From the NCBI RefSeq assembly GCF_012843875.1, contig NZ_JABAFY010000001.1, positions 62,001-126,000 on the forward strand: 64,000 nucleotides of DNA, read 5' to 3'. This document shows positions 18,455-27,039 of the stretch, in pieces. Origin of the DNA: Desulfovibrio piger. Its GTDB lineage: Bacteria > Desulfobacterota > Desulfovibrionia > Desulfovibrionales > Desulfovibrionaceae. Under the pieces are notes generated by a model. That model searched no databases. It had not been told where the DNA came from and saw nothing but the letters and a program-made list of their open reading frames with translations. The stretch's first letter is position 1. Every line of letters begins with the position of its first letter. The position numbers and the translations under genes are program-made.

Positions 18455-19279
18455 CTATCCCAACGCCCGCGTCTCCGCGAACGGCAGATAGCCGGGCGGC
18501 ACGTCGTCCTTGAGATCCACACCGGACAGGCGCCGGACAAGGGCATTCTCCACCAGATAGCAGAGCTTGCGCACGGCCTCCTCCACGGGCAGGCCCGCGG
18601 CGCGCACGTTGGAGATGCAGTTGCGGGCCTCGTCGGTCAGACCGGGCGTGGGCGCGTGGGTCATGTAGACGCCCAGCGAATCGGGCGAGCTGAGGCCGGG
18701 ACGTTCGCCAACCAGCACGACCACCAGCCGCGCATTGAGCAGGGCCGCCACATCGTCGCCCACAGCCACGCGGCCGAACTTCACCAGAGCCACCGGCGCG
18801 GCACTGAGCCCGGCAGCGGCCGCTTCTTCCAGAAAACGGGACGCGAAGGGCACGGCGTTCTCGTGCACGGCCCGTGCGGACAGGCCGTCACAGATGACCA
18901 CGCTCACGTCCGGCGCACTGCCGGGATGCGCGTCCATCCAGGCATCCAGCAGTTGCCGCGAAGCCACGGAAAGACGACGCCCCTTGTCCGGCCGGGTCAG
19001 ATATTCGTTCCTGTCCGCCACCGCGCTGCTCAGGGAGAGGCATTCCAGACCGTGGGCGGCCAGATCGGCGCGCACCTGCTCTTCATCCAGCGGCGTCATG
19101 ACGGCATCCCGGGCGCGAGCATGGGCCAGACGGAATTCCAGCCAGCGTTTCACGGGCAGGCTCACCCCGCAATGGCCCAGACCGATACGCGCATCGGTGA
19201 AGCGGCGCAATTCTTCCCAGGGGTCCGGCGTCACGATGGCGGGCGCGGCGCCCGCGAGCGCATCCTGCCTAGTTGCCAT
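18455..19279 (-). CDS. eutC: Ethanolamine ammonia-lyase small subunit
   Basis: With EutB it forms the adenosylcobalamin-dependent lyase that turns ethanolamine into acetaldehyde and ammonia. The 274-residue protein begins at an ATG (19277-19279) eleven bases inside the end of eutB. It keeps the EutC core: TDARIGLGHCGVSLPV near the N-terminus, the middle block DVSVVICDGLSARAV, and the cobalamin-side segments VGERPGLSSPDSLGVYMTHAPTPGLTDEARNCISNVRAAGL. It is a stand-alone pair: no eutA reactivase, microcompartment shell or aldehyde dehydrogenase genes are adjacent. Confidence 0.93.
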   Translation of the reverse strand: MATRQDALAGAAPAIVTPDPWEELRRFTDARIGLGHCGVSLPVKRWLEFRLAHARARDAVMTPLDEEQVRADLAAHGLECLSLSSAVADRNEYLTRPDKGRRLSVASRQLLDAWMDAHPGSAPDVSVVICDGLSARAVHENAVPFASRFLEEAAAAGLSAAPVALVKFGRVAVGDDVAALLNARLVVVLVGERPGLSSPDSLGVYMTHAPTPGLTDEARNCISNVRAAGLPVEEAVRKLCYLVENALVRRLSGVDLKDDVPPGYLPFAETRALG

Positions 19280-20675
19280 GGCCGCCCTCCTCCAGTTCCC
19301 GGCCCAGAGCGGCCATGCCCCGGCGCTCACCGGGCGGCAGCAGCTCGCCCGCGGCGGACAGGATGCCCATGCGCTCCAGCCATGCTTCGAATTCCGGTGC
19401 GGGCCGCTTGCCCAGCACCCACCGCAGCCAGGCCACATCGTGGAAGGAGGTGGACTGGTAGCCCAGCATGATGTCATCGGCACCGGGGATGCCCATGACG
19501 AAATTGCAGCCCGCCACGCCCAGCAGGGTCAGGAGCATGTCCATGTCGTCCTGGTCGGCCTCGGCGTGGTTGGTGTAGCAGACGTCCTCGCCCATGGGCA
19601 GGCCCAGCAGCTTGCCGCAGCAATGGTCCTCCAGACCGGCACGGATGATCTGCTTGCCGTTGAACAGATATTCCGGCCCGATGAAGCCCACCACCGTATT
19701 GACCAGCAGGGGACGGTAACGCCGGGCCACGGCATAGACGCGGCATTCCAGGGTCTGCTGGTCCACGCCGAAGTGGGCCCCGGCGGAAAGCGCGCTGCCC
19801 TGCCCGGTCTCGAAATACATGACGTTGTCCCCCACCGTGCCGCGCTTCAGGGAGAGGGTGGCGTCCCAGGCCTCGTCCAGCAGGGACAGGGAGATGCCGA
19901 AACTGGCATTGGCCTTTTCCGTACCGGCGATGGACTGGAAGCAGAGGTCCACGGGCACGCCGCGCCGGATCATCTCCAGGGTGTTGGTGACGTGGGTCAG
20001 CACGCAGCTTTGGGTGGGGATGTCGTAACGGGCGATGACATCGTCCAGCAGGCGGAGCAGGCGCCCGATGGCGGGCAGGCTGTCCGAAGCCGGGTTGATG
20101 CCGATGACCGCGTCCCCGGAGCCGTATTGCAGGCCGTCGATGACGGAGGCCAGCACGCCGCGCGCGTCATCGGTGGGGTGGTTGGGCTGCAGGCGCGAGG
20201 AAAAACGCCCCGGCAGGCCGATGGTATCGCGAAAGCGCGTCACCACGCTGCACTTGGAGGCCACCAGCACCAGATCCTGGATGCGCATGAGCTTGCTGGC
20301 CGCGGCCACCATCTCCGGGGTCAGGCCCGGCGCCAGGGCCGTCAGGGTCGCCGTGTCCGCGGCAGGGGTCAGCAGCCAGTCGCGCAGCTGGCCCACCGTG
20401 AAGGAGCTGACCGGCGCAAAGGCCTGCGCATCGTGGCTGTCCATGATGAGCCGGGTGACCTCGTCCGTCTCGTACGGCACCACGCACTCCGACAGGAAAC
20501 GCTTCAGGGGCACATCGGCCAGGGCCATCTGGGCCCGGATGCGCTCCTCCTCATTCTCGGCCGCGATGCCGGCCAGCACGTCCCCCGAACGCAAGGGAGA
20601 GGCTTTGGCCAGCAGTTCGCGCAAGGAACATTTTTCCACAGGATTTTCCAGAAGTTGAAGATTGCCCAACGTCAC
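19269..20675 (-). CDS. eutB: Ethanolamine ammonia-lyase large subunit
   Basis: The catalytic TIM-barrel subunit. It aligns with E. coli EutB from LRELLAKASPLRSGDVLAGIAAEN to the end, with the diagnostic YFETGQGSALSAGAHFG, VNTVVGFIGPEYLFNGKQIIRAGLEDH and CYTNHAEADQDD. No ATG is placed sensibly: I chose the GTG at 20673-20675, giving 468 residues against about 453 for E. coli, with an AGGCGG stretch before it. The frame continues 59 codons upstream but that part is Arg-rich and unlike EutB. A candidate promoter lies 60-88 bp upstream. The stop overlaps the eutC start. Confidence 0.92.
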   Translation of the reverse strand: MTLGNLQLLENPVEKCSLRELLAKASPLRSGDVLAGIAAENEEERIRAQMALADVPLKRFLSECVVPYETDEVTRLIMDSHDAQAFAPVSSFTVGQLRDWLLTPAADTATLTALAPGLTPEMVAAASKLMRIQDLVLVASKCSVVTRFRDTIGLPGRFSSRLQPNHPTDDARGVLASVIDGLQYGSGDAVIGINPASDSLPAIGRLLRLLDDVIARYDIPTQSCVLTHVTNTLEMIRRGVPVDLCFQSIAGTEKANASFGISLSLLDEAWDATLSLKRGTVGDNVMYFETGQGSALSAGAHFGVDQQTLECRVYAVARRYRPLLVNTVVGFIGPEYLFNGKQIIRAGLEDHCCGKLLGLPMGEDVCYTNHAEADQDDMDMLLTLLGVAGCNFVMGIPGADDIMLGYQSTSFHDVAWLRWVLGKRPAPEFEAWLERMGILSAAGELLPPGERRGMAALGRELEEGGHGN

Positions 20676-20734
20676 CGCCGCCTGCCGTGACCGTACCGGG
20701 GCCCTGCGGCGGCACCTCAGCCTGATACCCCCTC

Positions 20735-20763
20735 TGTATAGCCGCAGCCGACGGTCCCGACAA
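20735..20763 (-). promoter_or_regulatory. Candidate sigma-70 promoter for eutBC
   Basis: On the minus strand, TTGTCG, 17 bp, TATACA, about 60 bp upstream of the eutB GTG. I looked for a cobalamin riboswitch here and found none. Confidence 0.4.
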
Positions 20764-20983
20764 GGCGGATAGGGCCGGGACGCAAAAGCGGAAGAACTGC
20801 CCGGAAAGAAGCGCGACCGGCACCGGCCCTCCCAAACGCAGGCACATGGCAAGGCACGGCCCCGCTCCTTCCCGGGATGGACGCGATGCCCGTATACCGC
20901 CTTGCCTGCCGTAACTGTGTATCAAACTGTACACTCCGGGCCCGGGGCATTGCCTTGCCCGGCCAAAGGGCTATACTTCTTCC

Positions 20984-21098
20984 ATGTTTTTATGACCGGC
21001 AGCATGCTGCCGGGTTTCCTTTCTGCCCCCGCGAGGGCGGGACTGCTCCCCCGCATCCCGTCCCATCAAGGACCGCCCTTTTCCGACGGTCCTTTTTT
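20984..21098 (+). ncRNA. Candidate small RNA
   Basis: A promoter-like TTGCCT, 16 bp, TATACT (20950-20977) lies just upstream, and an intrinsic terminator (AGGACCG / CGGTCCT plus six Ts, 21069-21098) lies about 115 bases downstream. Between them is a perfect palindrome, CCGGCAGC-ATGCTGCCGG (20996-21013), and further GC-rich pairing. No open frame with a ribosome binding site fits. I do not recognise it as 6S, 4.5S, tmRNA or RNase P RNA. Confidence 0.4.
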
Positions 21099-21115
21099 CA
21101 TCCCTTATGGACACG

Positions 21116-21147
21116 AAAAGGGCGCTGCATGTGCAGCGCCCTTTTTT
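21116..21147 (-). terminator. Bidirectional intrinsic terminator
   Basis: GGGCGCTGC / GCAGCGCCC stem flanked by AAAA and TTTTTT. It ends the minus-strand gene at 21187 and backs up the plus-strand terminator. Confidence 0.8.
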
Positions 21148-21186
21148 CCTCGAACAGCACCTCTGGGAAGGCACAGACTGTCCCGG

Positions 21187-21486
21187 CTACTTTTCCTGCT
21201 CGGCCTCCCCGATCCAGGTCTGCAGGGCGTCCACGATCTTGCGGGCCTGATCGGCGCTGGAAATGGTGAACTTGCTCTGCTGCCGGTATTCGCCGCCCAC
21301 CTTCTTGTAGCGGCGGATCACATACTTGTCGGGGCCGTAGGACGAGGTCTGCGGCTTCCACTCCTGATAGCGGAAGAGGATAGTGGTCCAGGCGCCCTTG
21401 CTCAGGACGATCTTGTCCAGTTCCTTGAGGATGATCTGTCCGTTCTCCTCATACTCCACTGTGAGATCATCGATGGATTCGCTCAA
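21187..21486 (-). CDS. Small conserved-looking protein, unknown function
   Basis: A 99-residue soluble protein. I chose the TTG at 21484-21486 because AAGGAAGG stands five bases before it; upstream the frame becomes Arg/Pro-rich and non-protein-like. The sequence has alternating charged strands (LTVEYEENGQIILKELDKIVLSKGAWTTILFRYQEW, then KYVIRRYKKVGGEYRQQSKFTISSADQARKIVDALQTW). The pattern of strand, strand, then helix after a K/R-rich hairpin slightly recalls PC4/YdbC-type single-strand DNA-binding proteins, but this is weak. It is monocistronic with a strong terminator. Confidence 0.65.
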   Translation of the reverse strand: MSESIDDLTVEYEENGQIILKELDKIVLSKGAWTTILFRYQEWKPQTSSYGPDKYVIRRYKKVGGEYRQQSKFTISSADQARKIVDALQTWIGEAEQEK

Positions 21487-21823
21487 AACTGCCTTCCTTG
21501 CGAACGCGCACCCGGGACGTGCACGGTTGAAGTAAAGAGTCTGCACGGGCCGCCGGGGCCGTGCCATCCCTCTCATGGCGCACAATCTACGCATTTCGGG
21601 GCCAAACGGCAAGCCTGCCCCCCCTGGGCGGGCATGGCTGCGGCCCGCACAGACGCATGCGGCTTTCCCGGCTCCGCGCAGTATGGGCCCCTACCCCCTG
21701 CCGTTTTCCCCAAAACGGATGGCCGTGCCGCCCTCTCGCCGCAGAAAGTGACGAAGGGCACGACCTGCCGCAACGGGCCTGACCACATCAAGGAAATCAC
21801 AGAAGAAGGACGAGCTCTCCGGC
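21487..21823. other. Intergenic region, nothing recognised
   Basis: About 335 bp between the small gene at 21187 and the end of the spermidine-synthase-like gene. I see no convincing gene, RNA or terminator; short frames lack ribosome binding sites. Confidence 0.5.
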
Positions 21824-23317
21824 TCAGGGACGCCGCAGCAGCGACAGGGCGAAACGTTCCACCGGGGCGAAGTCGTCACGCAGGGGCTCCGTAACCGGCA
21901 GAGAAGGACGATAACGGCAGGCCAGCATGGCCGCCATCTCCGGCGAATGCCCCGGGCCGTCACGCAGGGCCGCGGCCGTGGCGGCGTCGCTGAACGCCAG
22001 CACCATCAGGTTCTGCAACTGGCCGGGATGCCCGGGATCGGTGACGCAAAAGACCTCCACCCGGGCGAAATGCCGTTGCAGCCCGGCATGGATGGCCCGC
22101 AGCAGGCGGCCGTCCTCGCCTTCCACAGCAGCGATGACGTTCATGGCCAGCACGCCGCCGGGGCGCAGGGCACGGCGCATGGCGGCAAAGGCCTCCTGCG
22201 TGCCCAGATGGAAGGGGATGGAATAGCAGGAGTTGAACACGTCTACCAGCAGGATGTCATACTGTTCCCGCTGCCGGTTGAGGAAGGTCCGGGCATCGGC
22301 ATGGATCAGGCGCAGACGCGGGTCGTCCCCGGGCAGGAAGAACCAGCGCCGGGCCACGGCGCTCATGCCGGGATCCAGCTCCACCACGGTCAGACGCAGG
22401 TCTGCGGCGTCCAGCCCGCTCTTGCCGGACAGCAGCCACTTGGGCACGGAGCCGCCGCCCCCGCCCAGCATGAGGATGTCCCGGGCCTGCGGACGGGCCA
22501 GCACGGCCAGGGCATAAAAGCGGGTGTAGTCGAAATAGAGCTCGTCAGGGTCGTCCAGATACATGCCCGACTGGCTGTAGTCGGGATCCGTGGAGAGGAT
22601 GCGCACCGGCCTGCCCCTGTCGCGGCTCTCGTGGATCAGCATGCAGTTGTAGGGGCTCTCCACCATCAGGGGGCCTTCCGTCCGGCGGAACTGCCGGTCC
22701 CAGACGGCCAGCAGGAGCAGCAACAGCACAAGGCCCAGCCGCCCCCAGGGACGGGAGGGCTCGGCCGGCAGCGAGAGCAGCAGCAGGCCCAGGGCCACGC
22801 CCCAGAGGATGGTGCCGCTGGCAAAGAAGGAGATGAGGACGAAGCCCCCCAGGAAGGTGCCCACGATGCTGCCCGCCGTGGACAGGGCGTACAGCCGCCC
22901 CACCGTGGCGCCGGACGTGGCCACGTCCCGGATGCGCAGCCGAATGATGTAGGGGCTGATCATGCCGCAGCACAGGGCGGGCAGGGCCAGGATGCCCAGA
23001 GCACAGGCAACGGCGGCCAGATGGATGTCCGTGATGGCGACGCTCAGCGCCTCCCCCACCAGACGGTGCGTCCCGGCGGCCAGGGCGCTGCCCAGAGAAG
23101 CTCCCGTCAGGATGAAGGCCAGCCCCCGCCGGGAAAGGTGCCTGTCGGCCAGGCGGCCTCCCAGCCAGGCCCCCACGGCAAGACAGGCCAGCACCACGCC
23201 GATGAGGCTGGTCCAGACCACGGCCGAGGTGCCCACATGCGGGGCCAGCACGCGCGCGCCCACCATCTCCAGCACCATGACCAGGGCGCCGCAACAAAAA
23301 GCGATGATCTCCAGCAT
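21824..23317 (-). CDS. Membrane protein with C-terminal spermidine synthase-like domain
   Basis: A 497-residue fusion. The first half (about 1-210) has about seven or eight hydrophobic segments; the second half (about 230-480) is a SAM-type methyltransferase fold of the spermidine synthase family: DILMLGGGGGSVPKWLL (glycine loop), LTVVELDPGMSAVARRWF (acidic residue after strand 2) and DARTFLNRQREQYDILLVDVFNS. Such fused proteins are widespread and their substrate is mostly unknown; polyamine synthesis is not certain. I placed the start at the ATG 23315-23317, just before the first membrane segment. It lies 40 bp downstream of tadA on the same strand and may be co-transcribed. Confidence 0.8.
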   Translation of the reverse strand: MLEIIAFCCGALVMVLEMVGARVLAPHVGTSAVVWTSLIGVVLACLAVGAWLGGRLADRHLSRRGLAFILTGASLGSALAAGTHRLVGEALSVAITDIHLAAVACALGILALPALCCGMISPYIIRLRIRDVATSGATVGRLYALSTAGSIVGTFLGGFVLISFFASGTILWGVALGLLLLSLPAEPSRPWGRLGLVLLLLLLAVWDRQFRRTEGPLMVESPYNCMLIHESRDRGRPVRILSTDPDYSQSGMYLDDPDELYFDYTRFYALAVLARPQARDILMLGGGGGSVPKWLLSGKSGLDAADLRLTVVELDPGMSAVARRWFFLPGDDPRLRLIHADARTFLNRQREQYDILLVDVFNSCYSIPFHLGTQEAFAAMRRALRPGGVLAMNVIAAVEGEDGRLLRAIHAGLQRHFARVEVFCVTDPGHPGQLQNLMVLAFSDAATAAALRDGPGHSPEMAAMLACRYRPSLPVTEPLRDDFAPVERFALSLLRRP

Positions 23318-23357
23318 CGTCGTCCCGTACGCGGGCGTACCCGCAAAAAAAGCGGGG

Positions 23358-23831
23358 TCAGTCCCGCCGTCCGGCAAAGAAGTCCTGCAACAGGTCCACG
23401 CTTTCCCGGGCCAGCACGCCGCCCATATGCCAGACCCGGTGATTGAAGAAAGGCTGGTCCAGCGTCTCGGTGCAGGAAGTCACGGCACCGGCCAGCCTGT
23501 CGGCCGCCCCGTAGACCACCCCGGCGAGCCGGGCATGGACCAGGGCCGCGGCGCACATGGCGCAGGGTTCCAGGGTCACCACCAGCACCCCGCCGCCCAG
23601 ACGGTAATTGCCGCTGGCGGCCCCGGCGGCCCGCAGGGCCAGGATCTCGGCATGGGCCGTGGGATCGTGCAGGGCCACGGGCCGGTTGTGGGCGCGGGCC
23701 AGCAGACGGCCATCCGCCGCCACCAGCACCGCGCCCACAGGCACTTCGTCCTCGCGGGCGGCCTGCTGCGCCTCGTCCAGGGCCAGACGCATGAGGGACT
23801 CCCAGCTCCAGCCCGGCGGCGCGGAAGGCAC
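23358..23831 (-). CDS. tadA: tRNA-specific adenosine deaminase
   Basis: Deaminates A34 to inosine in tRNA-Arg(ACG). The protein has the zinc-dependent deaminase motifs: HAEI (zinc histidine and catalytic glutamate) and PCAMC (two zinc cysteines), plus VPVGAVLV. I favour the GTG at 23829-23831 (157 residues) because TadA normally has about 10 residues before its first conserved helix; the ATG at 23790-23792 behind GGGAG is the alternative. It begins 36 bp after the LOG-family stop on the same strand. Confidence 0.9.
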   Translation of the reverse strand: MPSAPPGWSWESLMRLALDEAQQAAREDEVPVGAVLVAADGRLLARAHNRPVALHDPTAHAEILALRAAGAASGNYRLGGGVLVVTLEPCAMCAAALVHARLAGVVYGAADRLAGAVTSCTETLDQPFFNHRVWHMGGVLARESVDLLQDFFAGRRD

Positions 23832-23866
23832 GGGCCCGCCGCAGGGGCGTACCAGCGCCCCGTTGC

Positions 23867-24532
23867 TTACAGGATCACGATCTTGCACAGATGCTCCACC
23901 ACCTGCTCGGGCGTGTCGCACACCGTGACGAGCTTGTCGATCTCTTCCCGGTTGATGAAACCGCCGTTGGCCATGCTCGTGCGCAGCCACTCCAGCAGGC
24001 CCGCCCAGTAGGAAGAATTATAAAGGATGATGGGGAAGGGCCGGATGCGTCCGGTCTGGGCCAGCACGAAGGCCTCGGACAGTTCGTCGATGGTCCCCAT
24101 GCCGCCGGGCATGACCACATAGGCCATGGCGTACTTCACGAACATGAACTTGCGGGTGAAGAAGTAGCGGAAATTGCAGCGCGTCTTCACATACTGGTTG
24201 CAGCCCTGTTCGTGGGGCAGCTCGATGTGCAGGCCCACGGAAACGCCGCCCGCCTCGGCAGCGCCCTTATTGGCCGCTTCCATGACGCCGGGGCCGCCGC
24301 CGGTGATGACGCCGAAGCCCTTTTCCACCAGCATCCGGGCCAGACGCTCGGCATCCCGGTATTCGGGCGTGTCGGAGGTGGAGCGGGCCGAGCCGAAGAT
24401 GGACACGCAGTTGGTGCCCAGCTTGTTCAGGGTATCCAGGGCCTGGACCATTTCGGCCATGATGCGGATAGTGCGCCAGGACTCCGTGGTCATGGCATTG
24501 AGATCGTCGATGACGTTCTGCCGGATCTCCAT
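23867..24532 (-). CDS. LOG-family protein (TIGR00730-type, possible cytokinin riboside 5'-monophosphate phosphoribohydrolase)
   Basis: A 221-residue Rossmann-like protein of the LOG (Lonely guy) family. It has FGSARS near the N-terminus of the domain, GGGPGVMEAANKGA, and the diagnostic PGGMGTIDELSEA, which binds phosphate and carries the catalytic glutamate. Characterised members hydrolyse nucleoside 5'-monophosphates to base and ribose 5-phosphate; the in vivo substrate here is unknown. The ATG at 24530-24532 has a strong AAGGAGG. It heads a leftward group LOG-tadA-spermidine-synthase-like. Confidence 0.9.
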   Translation of the reverse strand: MEIRQNVIDDLNAMTTESWRTIRIMAEMVQALDTLNKLGTNCVSIFGSARSTSDTPEYRDAERLARMLVEKGFGVITGGGPGVMEAANKGAAEAGGVSVGLHIELPHEQGCNQYVKTRCNFRYFFTRKFMFVKYAMAYVVMPGGMGTIDELSEAFVLAQTGRIRPFPIILYNSSYWAGLLEWLRTSMANGGFINREEIDKLVTVCDTPEQVVEHLCKIVIL

Positions 24533-24703
24533 GAAAGCCTCCTTGTTGCGAGGATCGCAGAAAAGAAGAATGAATCTTCATCTTAAACCGCCCGGAACAG
24601 CCCGTCAAAGGTTTATGGGGCCTTGCGCTTCCGGGGCAGGAAGCGCATAGTGAAGAATCCCCCGCTTGCATCCGGCAAGCAGAACATCACCCCGGAGCAT
24701 CCC

Positions 24704-26314
24704 ATGAAAGTCCAGTTTCTCGGCGCTGCCCAGACCGTTACCGGCTCCTGTTATATGATAGAGGCCTGCGGCAAGCGTTTCTGTATCGACTGCGGCATGC
24801 ACCAGGGCAACAAGGCCATCGAGGAGCGCAACCGCAATCCCCGTCCCTACGCCCCTGGCAATATCGACTTCATCCTCGTGACCCACGCGCATATCGACCA
24901 TTCCGGTCTGCTGCCCCTCATGGTGCGCGAAGGTTTCAGCAAGCCCATCTACTGTACCAAGGCCACCAGCGAACTGCTGGACATCATGCTGCAGGACAGC
25001 GCCCACATCCAGGAGATGGAAGCCCAGTGGGAAGCCAAAAAGTACAGCCGCCGCGGCCTCAAGAACCCGCCCGCAGCCCTGTACACCACCGAGGACGCCC
25101 TCAAGACCGCCGAGCTCCTGCACCCCGTGGCCTACCATGAGGACTTCGAGCCCGCCCCGGGCATCAAGGTCACCTACTATGATGCGGGCCACATCCTCGG
25201 CTCCGGCTCCCTGCGCCTGGAAGTGACCGAGGACGACAAGACCACCAGCATCATCTTCTCGGGCGACATCGGCCGTCCCCAGGCCCTCATCGTGCGCGAC
25301 CCCGAAAGCCCGCCCAAGGCCGATTACATCTTCATGGAGTCCACCTACGGCGACCGCAACCACAAGGACGAGGACATCAGCGACCAGGAACTGGCCGACG
25401 CCATCGCCTACAGCTACAGCAAGGGCGAAAAGGTCATCATCCCCGCCTTTGCCGTGGAGCGCACGCAGGAGATCCTCTACTGTCTGCACATCCTCCAGAG
25501 CAAGGGCAAGCTGCCCGCGGACATGCCCGTCTTCGTGGACAGCCCCCTGGCCATCCGCGCCACCGAGGTCTTCCGCCGCAACCGCGAGCTCTTCGACGAG
25601 GACGCCCAGAAGATGCTGCACCAGGGCGACGACCCCTTCGAGCTGCCCAACCTTCGCTACACCCTGGATGCCGCAGAATCCCAGAGCATCAACGACTACA
25701 AGGGCCCGGCCATCATCATCTCGGCCAGCGGCATGTGCAACGCTGGCCGTGTGCGCCATCACCTCAAGCACAACATCTGGAAGCCCGGGGCCAGCATCGT
25801 CTTCGTGGGCTATCAGGCCGTGGGCACCCCCGGCCGCAAGATCGTGGAAAAAGCCAGCAAGATCACCCTGTTCGGTGAAGATATGGACATCGCCGCCCGC
25901 ATCTACACCATCAACGGCTTCTCCGCCCACGCCGGGCAGGACCAGCTGCTCTCCTGGCTGGAGCCCCTGGTCCACGACAAGGCCAACGTGGTCCTGGTCC
26001 ACGGTGAAGAAAAGGCCCAGACCACCCTTTCCGGCCTGATCAAGGAAAAGTTCGGTGTGACCCCGCTGGTGCCCGGCTATATGGAAGAGATGATCCTCGA
26101 AGGCCATCAGGTGGCCCAGACCGTCCAGCACGAGGCCCTGGCCCATCCCCGCATCAACTGGGACTTCCTCACCGGCGAAGTGGAACGCAAGTGGGGCATG
26201 TTCAAGGGCAAGCTGGCCGACGTGGAGCAGAGCCCCTGGGTCCAGCAGACCGAACTGCAGGACGCCCTGGCCAAGATGGATTACGCCCTGACCCGTCTCC
26301 TTTCCCGCATGTGA
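24704..26314 (+). CDS. MBL-fold / beta-CASP RNA-processing exonuclease-like protein
   Basis: A 536-residue protein of the metallo-beta-lactamase and beta-CASP superfamily, related to CPSF-73 and bacterial YsxL-like nucleases. The zinc site motifs are HAHIDHSG (residues about 60-67), then GHILGSG, FSGDIG, and the C-terminal FSAHAGQ histidine. The beta-CASP part has ESTYGDRNH, PAFAVERTQEILY and SASGMCNAGRVRHHL. A C-terminal extension of about 70 residues follows. It probably cleaves RNA in the cytoplasm. The ATG at 24704 follows CGGAG; a hairpin terminator follows the gene. Confidence 0.88.
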   Translation: MKVQFLGAAQTVTGSCYMIEACGKRFCIDCGMHQGNKAIEERNRNPRPYAPGNIDFILVTHAHIDHSGLLPLMVREGFSKPIYCTKATSELLDIMLQDSAHIQEMEAQWEAKKYSRRGLKNPPAALYTTEDALKTAELLHPVAYHEDFEPAPGIKVTYYDAGHILGSGSLRLEVTEDDKTTSIIFSGDIGRPQALIVRDPESPPKADYIFMESTYGDRNHKDEDISDQELADAIAYSYSKGEKVIIPAFAVERTQEILYCLHILQSKGKLPADMPVFVDSPLAIRATEVFRRNRELFDEDAQKMLHQGDDPFELPNLRYTLDAAESQSINDYKGPAIIISASGMCNAGRVRHHLKHNIWKPGASIVFVGYQAVGTPGRKIVEKASKITLFGEDMDIAARIYTINGFSAHAGQDQLLSWLEPLVHDKANVVLVHGEEKAQTTLSGLIKEKFGVTPLVPGYMEEMILEGHQVAQTVQHEALAHPRINWDFLTGEVERKWGMFKGKLADVEQSPWVQQTELQDALAKMDYALTRLLSRM

Positions 26315-26324
26315 CCGTCTTACG

Positions 26325-26350
26325 GGGCGCGGCCTTGGGGCCGCGCCCTT
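26325..26350 (+). terminator. GC-rich hairpin after the MBL gene
   Basis: GGGCGCGGCC / GGCCGCGCCC stem followed by only TT, so a weak or Rho-assisted terminator. Confidence 0.5.
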
Positions 26351-26380
26351 CCGCGCTTTACGGGATGCCCCGGCCGCCCA

Positions 26381-26410
26381 TTGACGGAAGGGCCGCCCCG
26401 CAGGTACAAG
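26381..26410 (+). promoter_or_regulatory. Candidate promoter for rsmD-coaD-miaA
   Basis: TTGACG, 18 bp, TACAAG, ending about 78 bp upstream of rsmD. Confidence 0.4.
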
Positions 26411-26487
26411 TCTTTTCCCTGCCCTGAGGGCACCCTTTGTACAGCCAACCGCCGTTCATCCACGGCACAGAAAATACAGGAAAAACC

Positions 26488-27039
26488 ATGCGCATCATCT
26501 CCGGCAGACTGGGCGGCAGACGCATCAAGACCGTGGAGGGCGAAGGCTACCGCCCGGCCATGGGCAAAACGCGCGAATCCCTGTTCTCCATGCTCACCTC
26601 GCGGGGCGTGGTCTGGGAAGGGGCGCGCGTGCTCGACCTTTTCGCCGGCAGCGGCAGCCTGGCCTTCGAAGCCGTGAGCCGCGGCGCCGAGCTGGCCGTG
26701 CTGGTGGAGAATTCCGCCGTGGCCGCCCGCTGCCTGGCCGACAACATCCGCCAGCTGGGCGTGGAGGACTGCGTGCGCCTGATCCGCGACGACGTGCGCA
26801 AGACCCTGAACAATACGCCCATGGGCTGTTTCGACCTGGTCTTCCTGGACCCGCCCTACCGCAAGAACCTGCTCAACGCCACCCTGCAGGGCCTGCTCAA
26901 ACGTAACTGGCTGGCGCCCGGCGCCCTCATCTGCGCCGAGATCGAAAAAGACGCCGTCGTGGCCGCTCCCGACAGTCTGGAACTGCTGGTGGAACGCCAT
27001 TTTGGTCAAACCCGCATACTGATATGGACACTCGCATGA
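26488..27039 (+). CDS. rsmD: 16S rRNA (guanine966-N2)-methyltransferase
   Basis: Methylates G966 of 16S rRNA. The 183-residue protein starts MRIISGRLGGRRIK, the usual RsmD opening, followed by RPAMGKTRESLFSML. The SAM loop is VLDLFAGSGSLAFEA and the catalytic motif is FLDPPYRKN. The ATG at 26488 has AGGA upstream. It overlaps coaD by four bases, a common gene pair in bacteria. Confidence 0.94.
   Translation: MRIISGRLGGRRIKTVEGEGYRPAMGKTRESLFSMLTSRGVVWEGARVLDLFAGSGSLAFEAVSRGAELAVLVENSAVAARCLADNIRQLGVEDCVRLIRDDVRKTLNNTPMGCFDLVFLDPPYRKNLLNATLQGLLKRNWLAPGALICAEIEKDAVVAAPDSLELLVERHFGQTRILIWTLA

Larger units (their letters stand above)
20676..21186. other. Intergenic region upstream of eutB
   Basis: About 510 bp without a protein gene. 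It holds the eutBC promoter on the minus strand, a candidate small RNA on the plus strand (20984-21098), and a bidirectional terminator near 21116-21147. Open frames here are short and lack ribosome binding sites. Confidence 0.6.

Noticed and set aside
20676-20880. A cobalamin riboswitch upstream of eutB
   Set aside because: The enzyme needs adenosylcobalamin, so I looked for the conserved B12-box pattern on both strands and did not find it.
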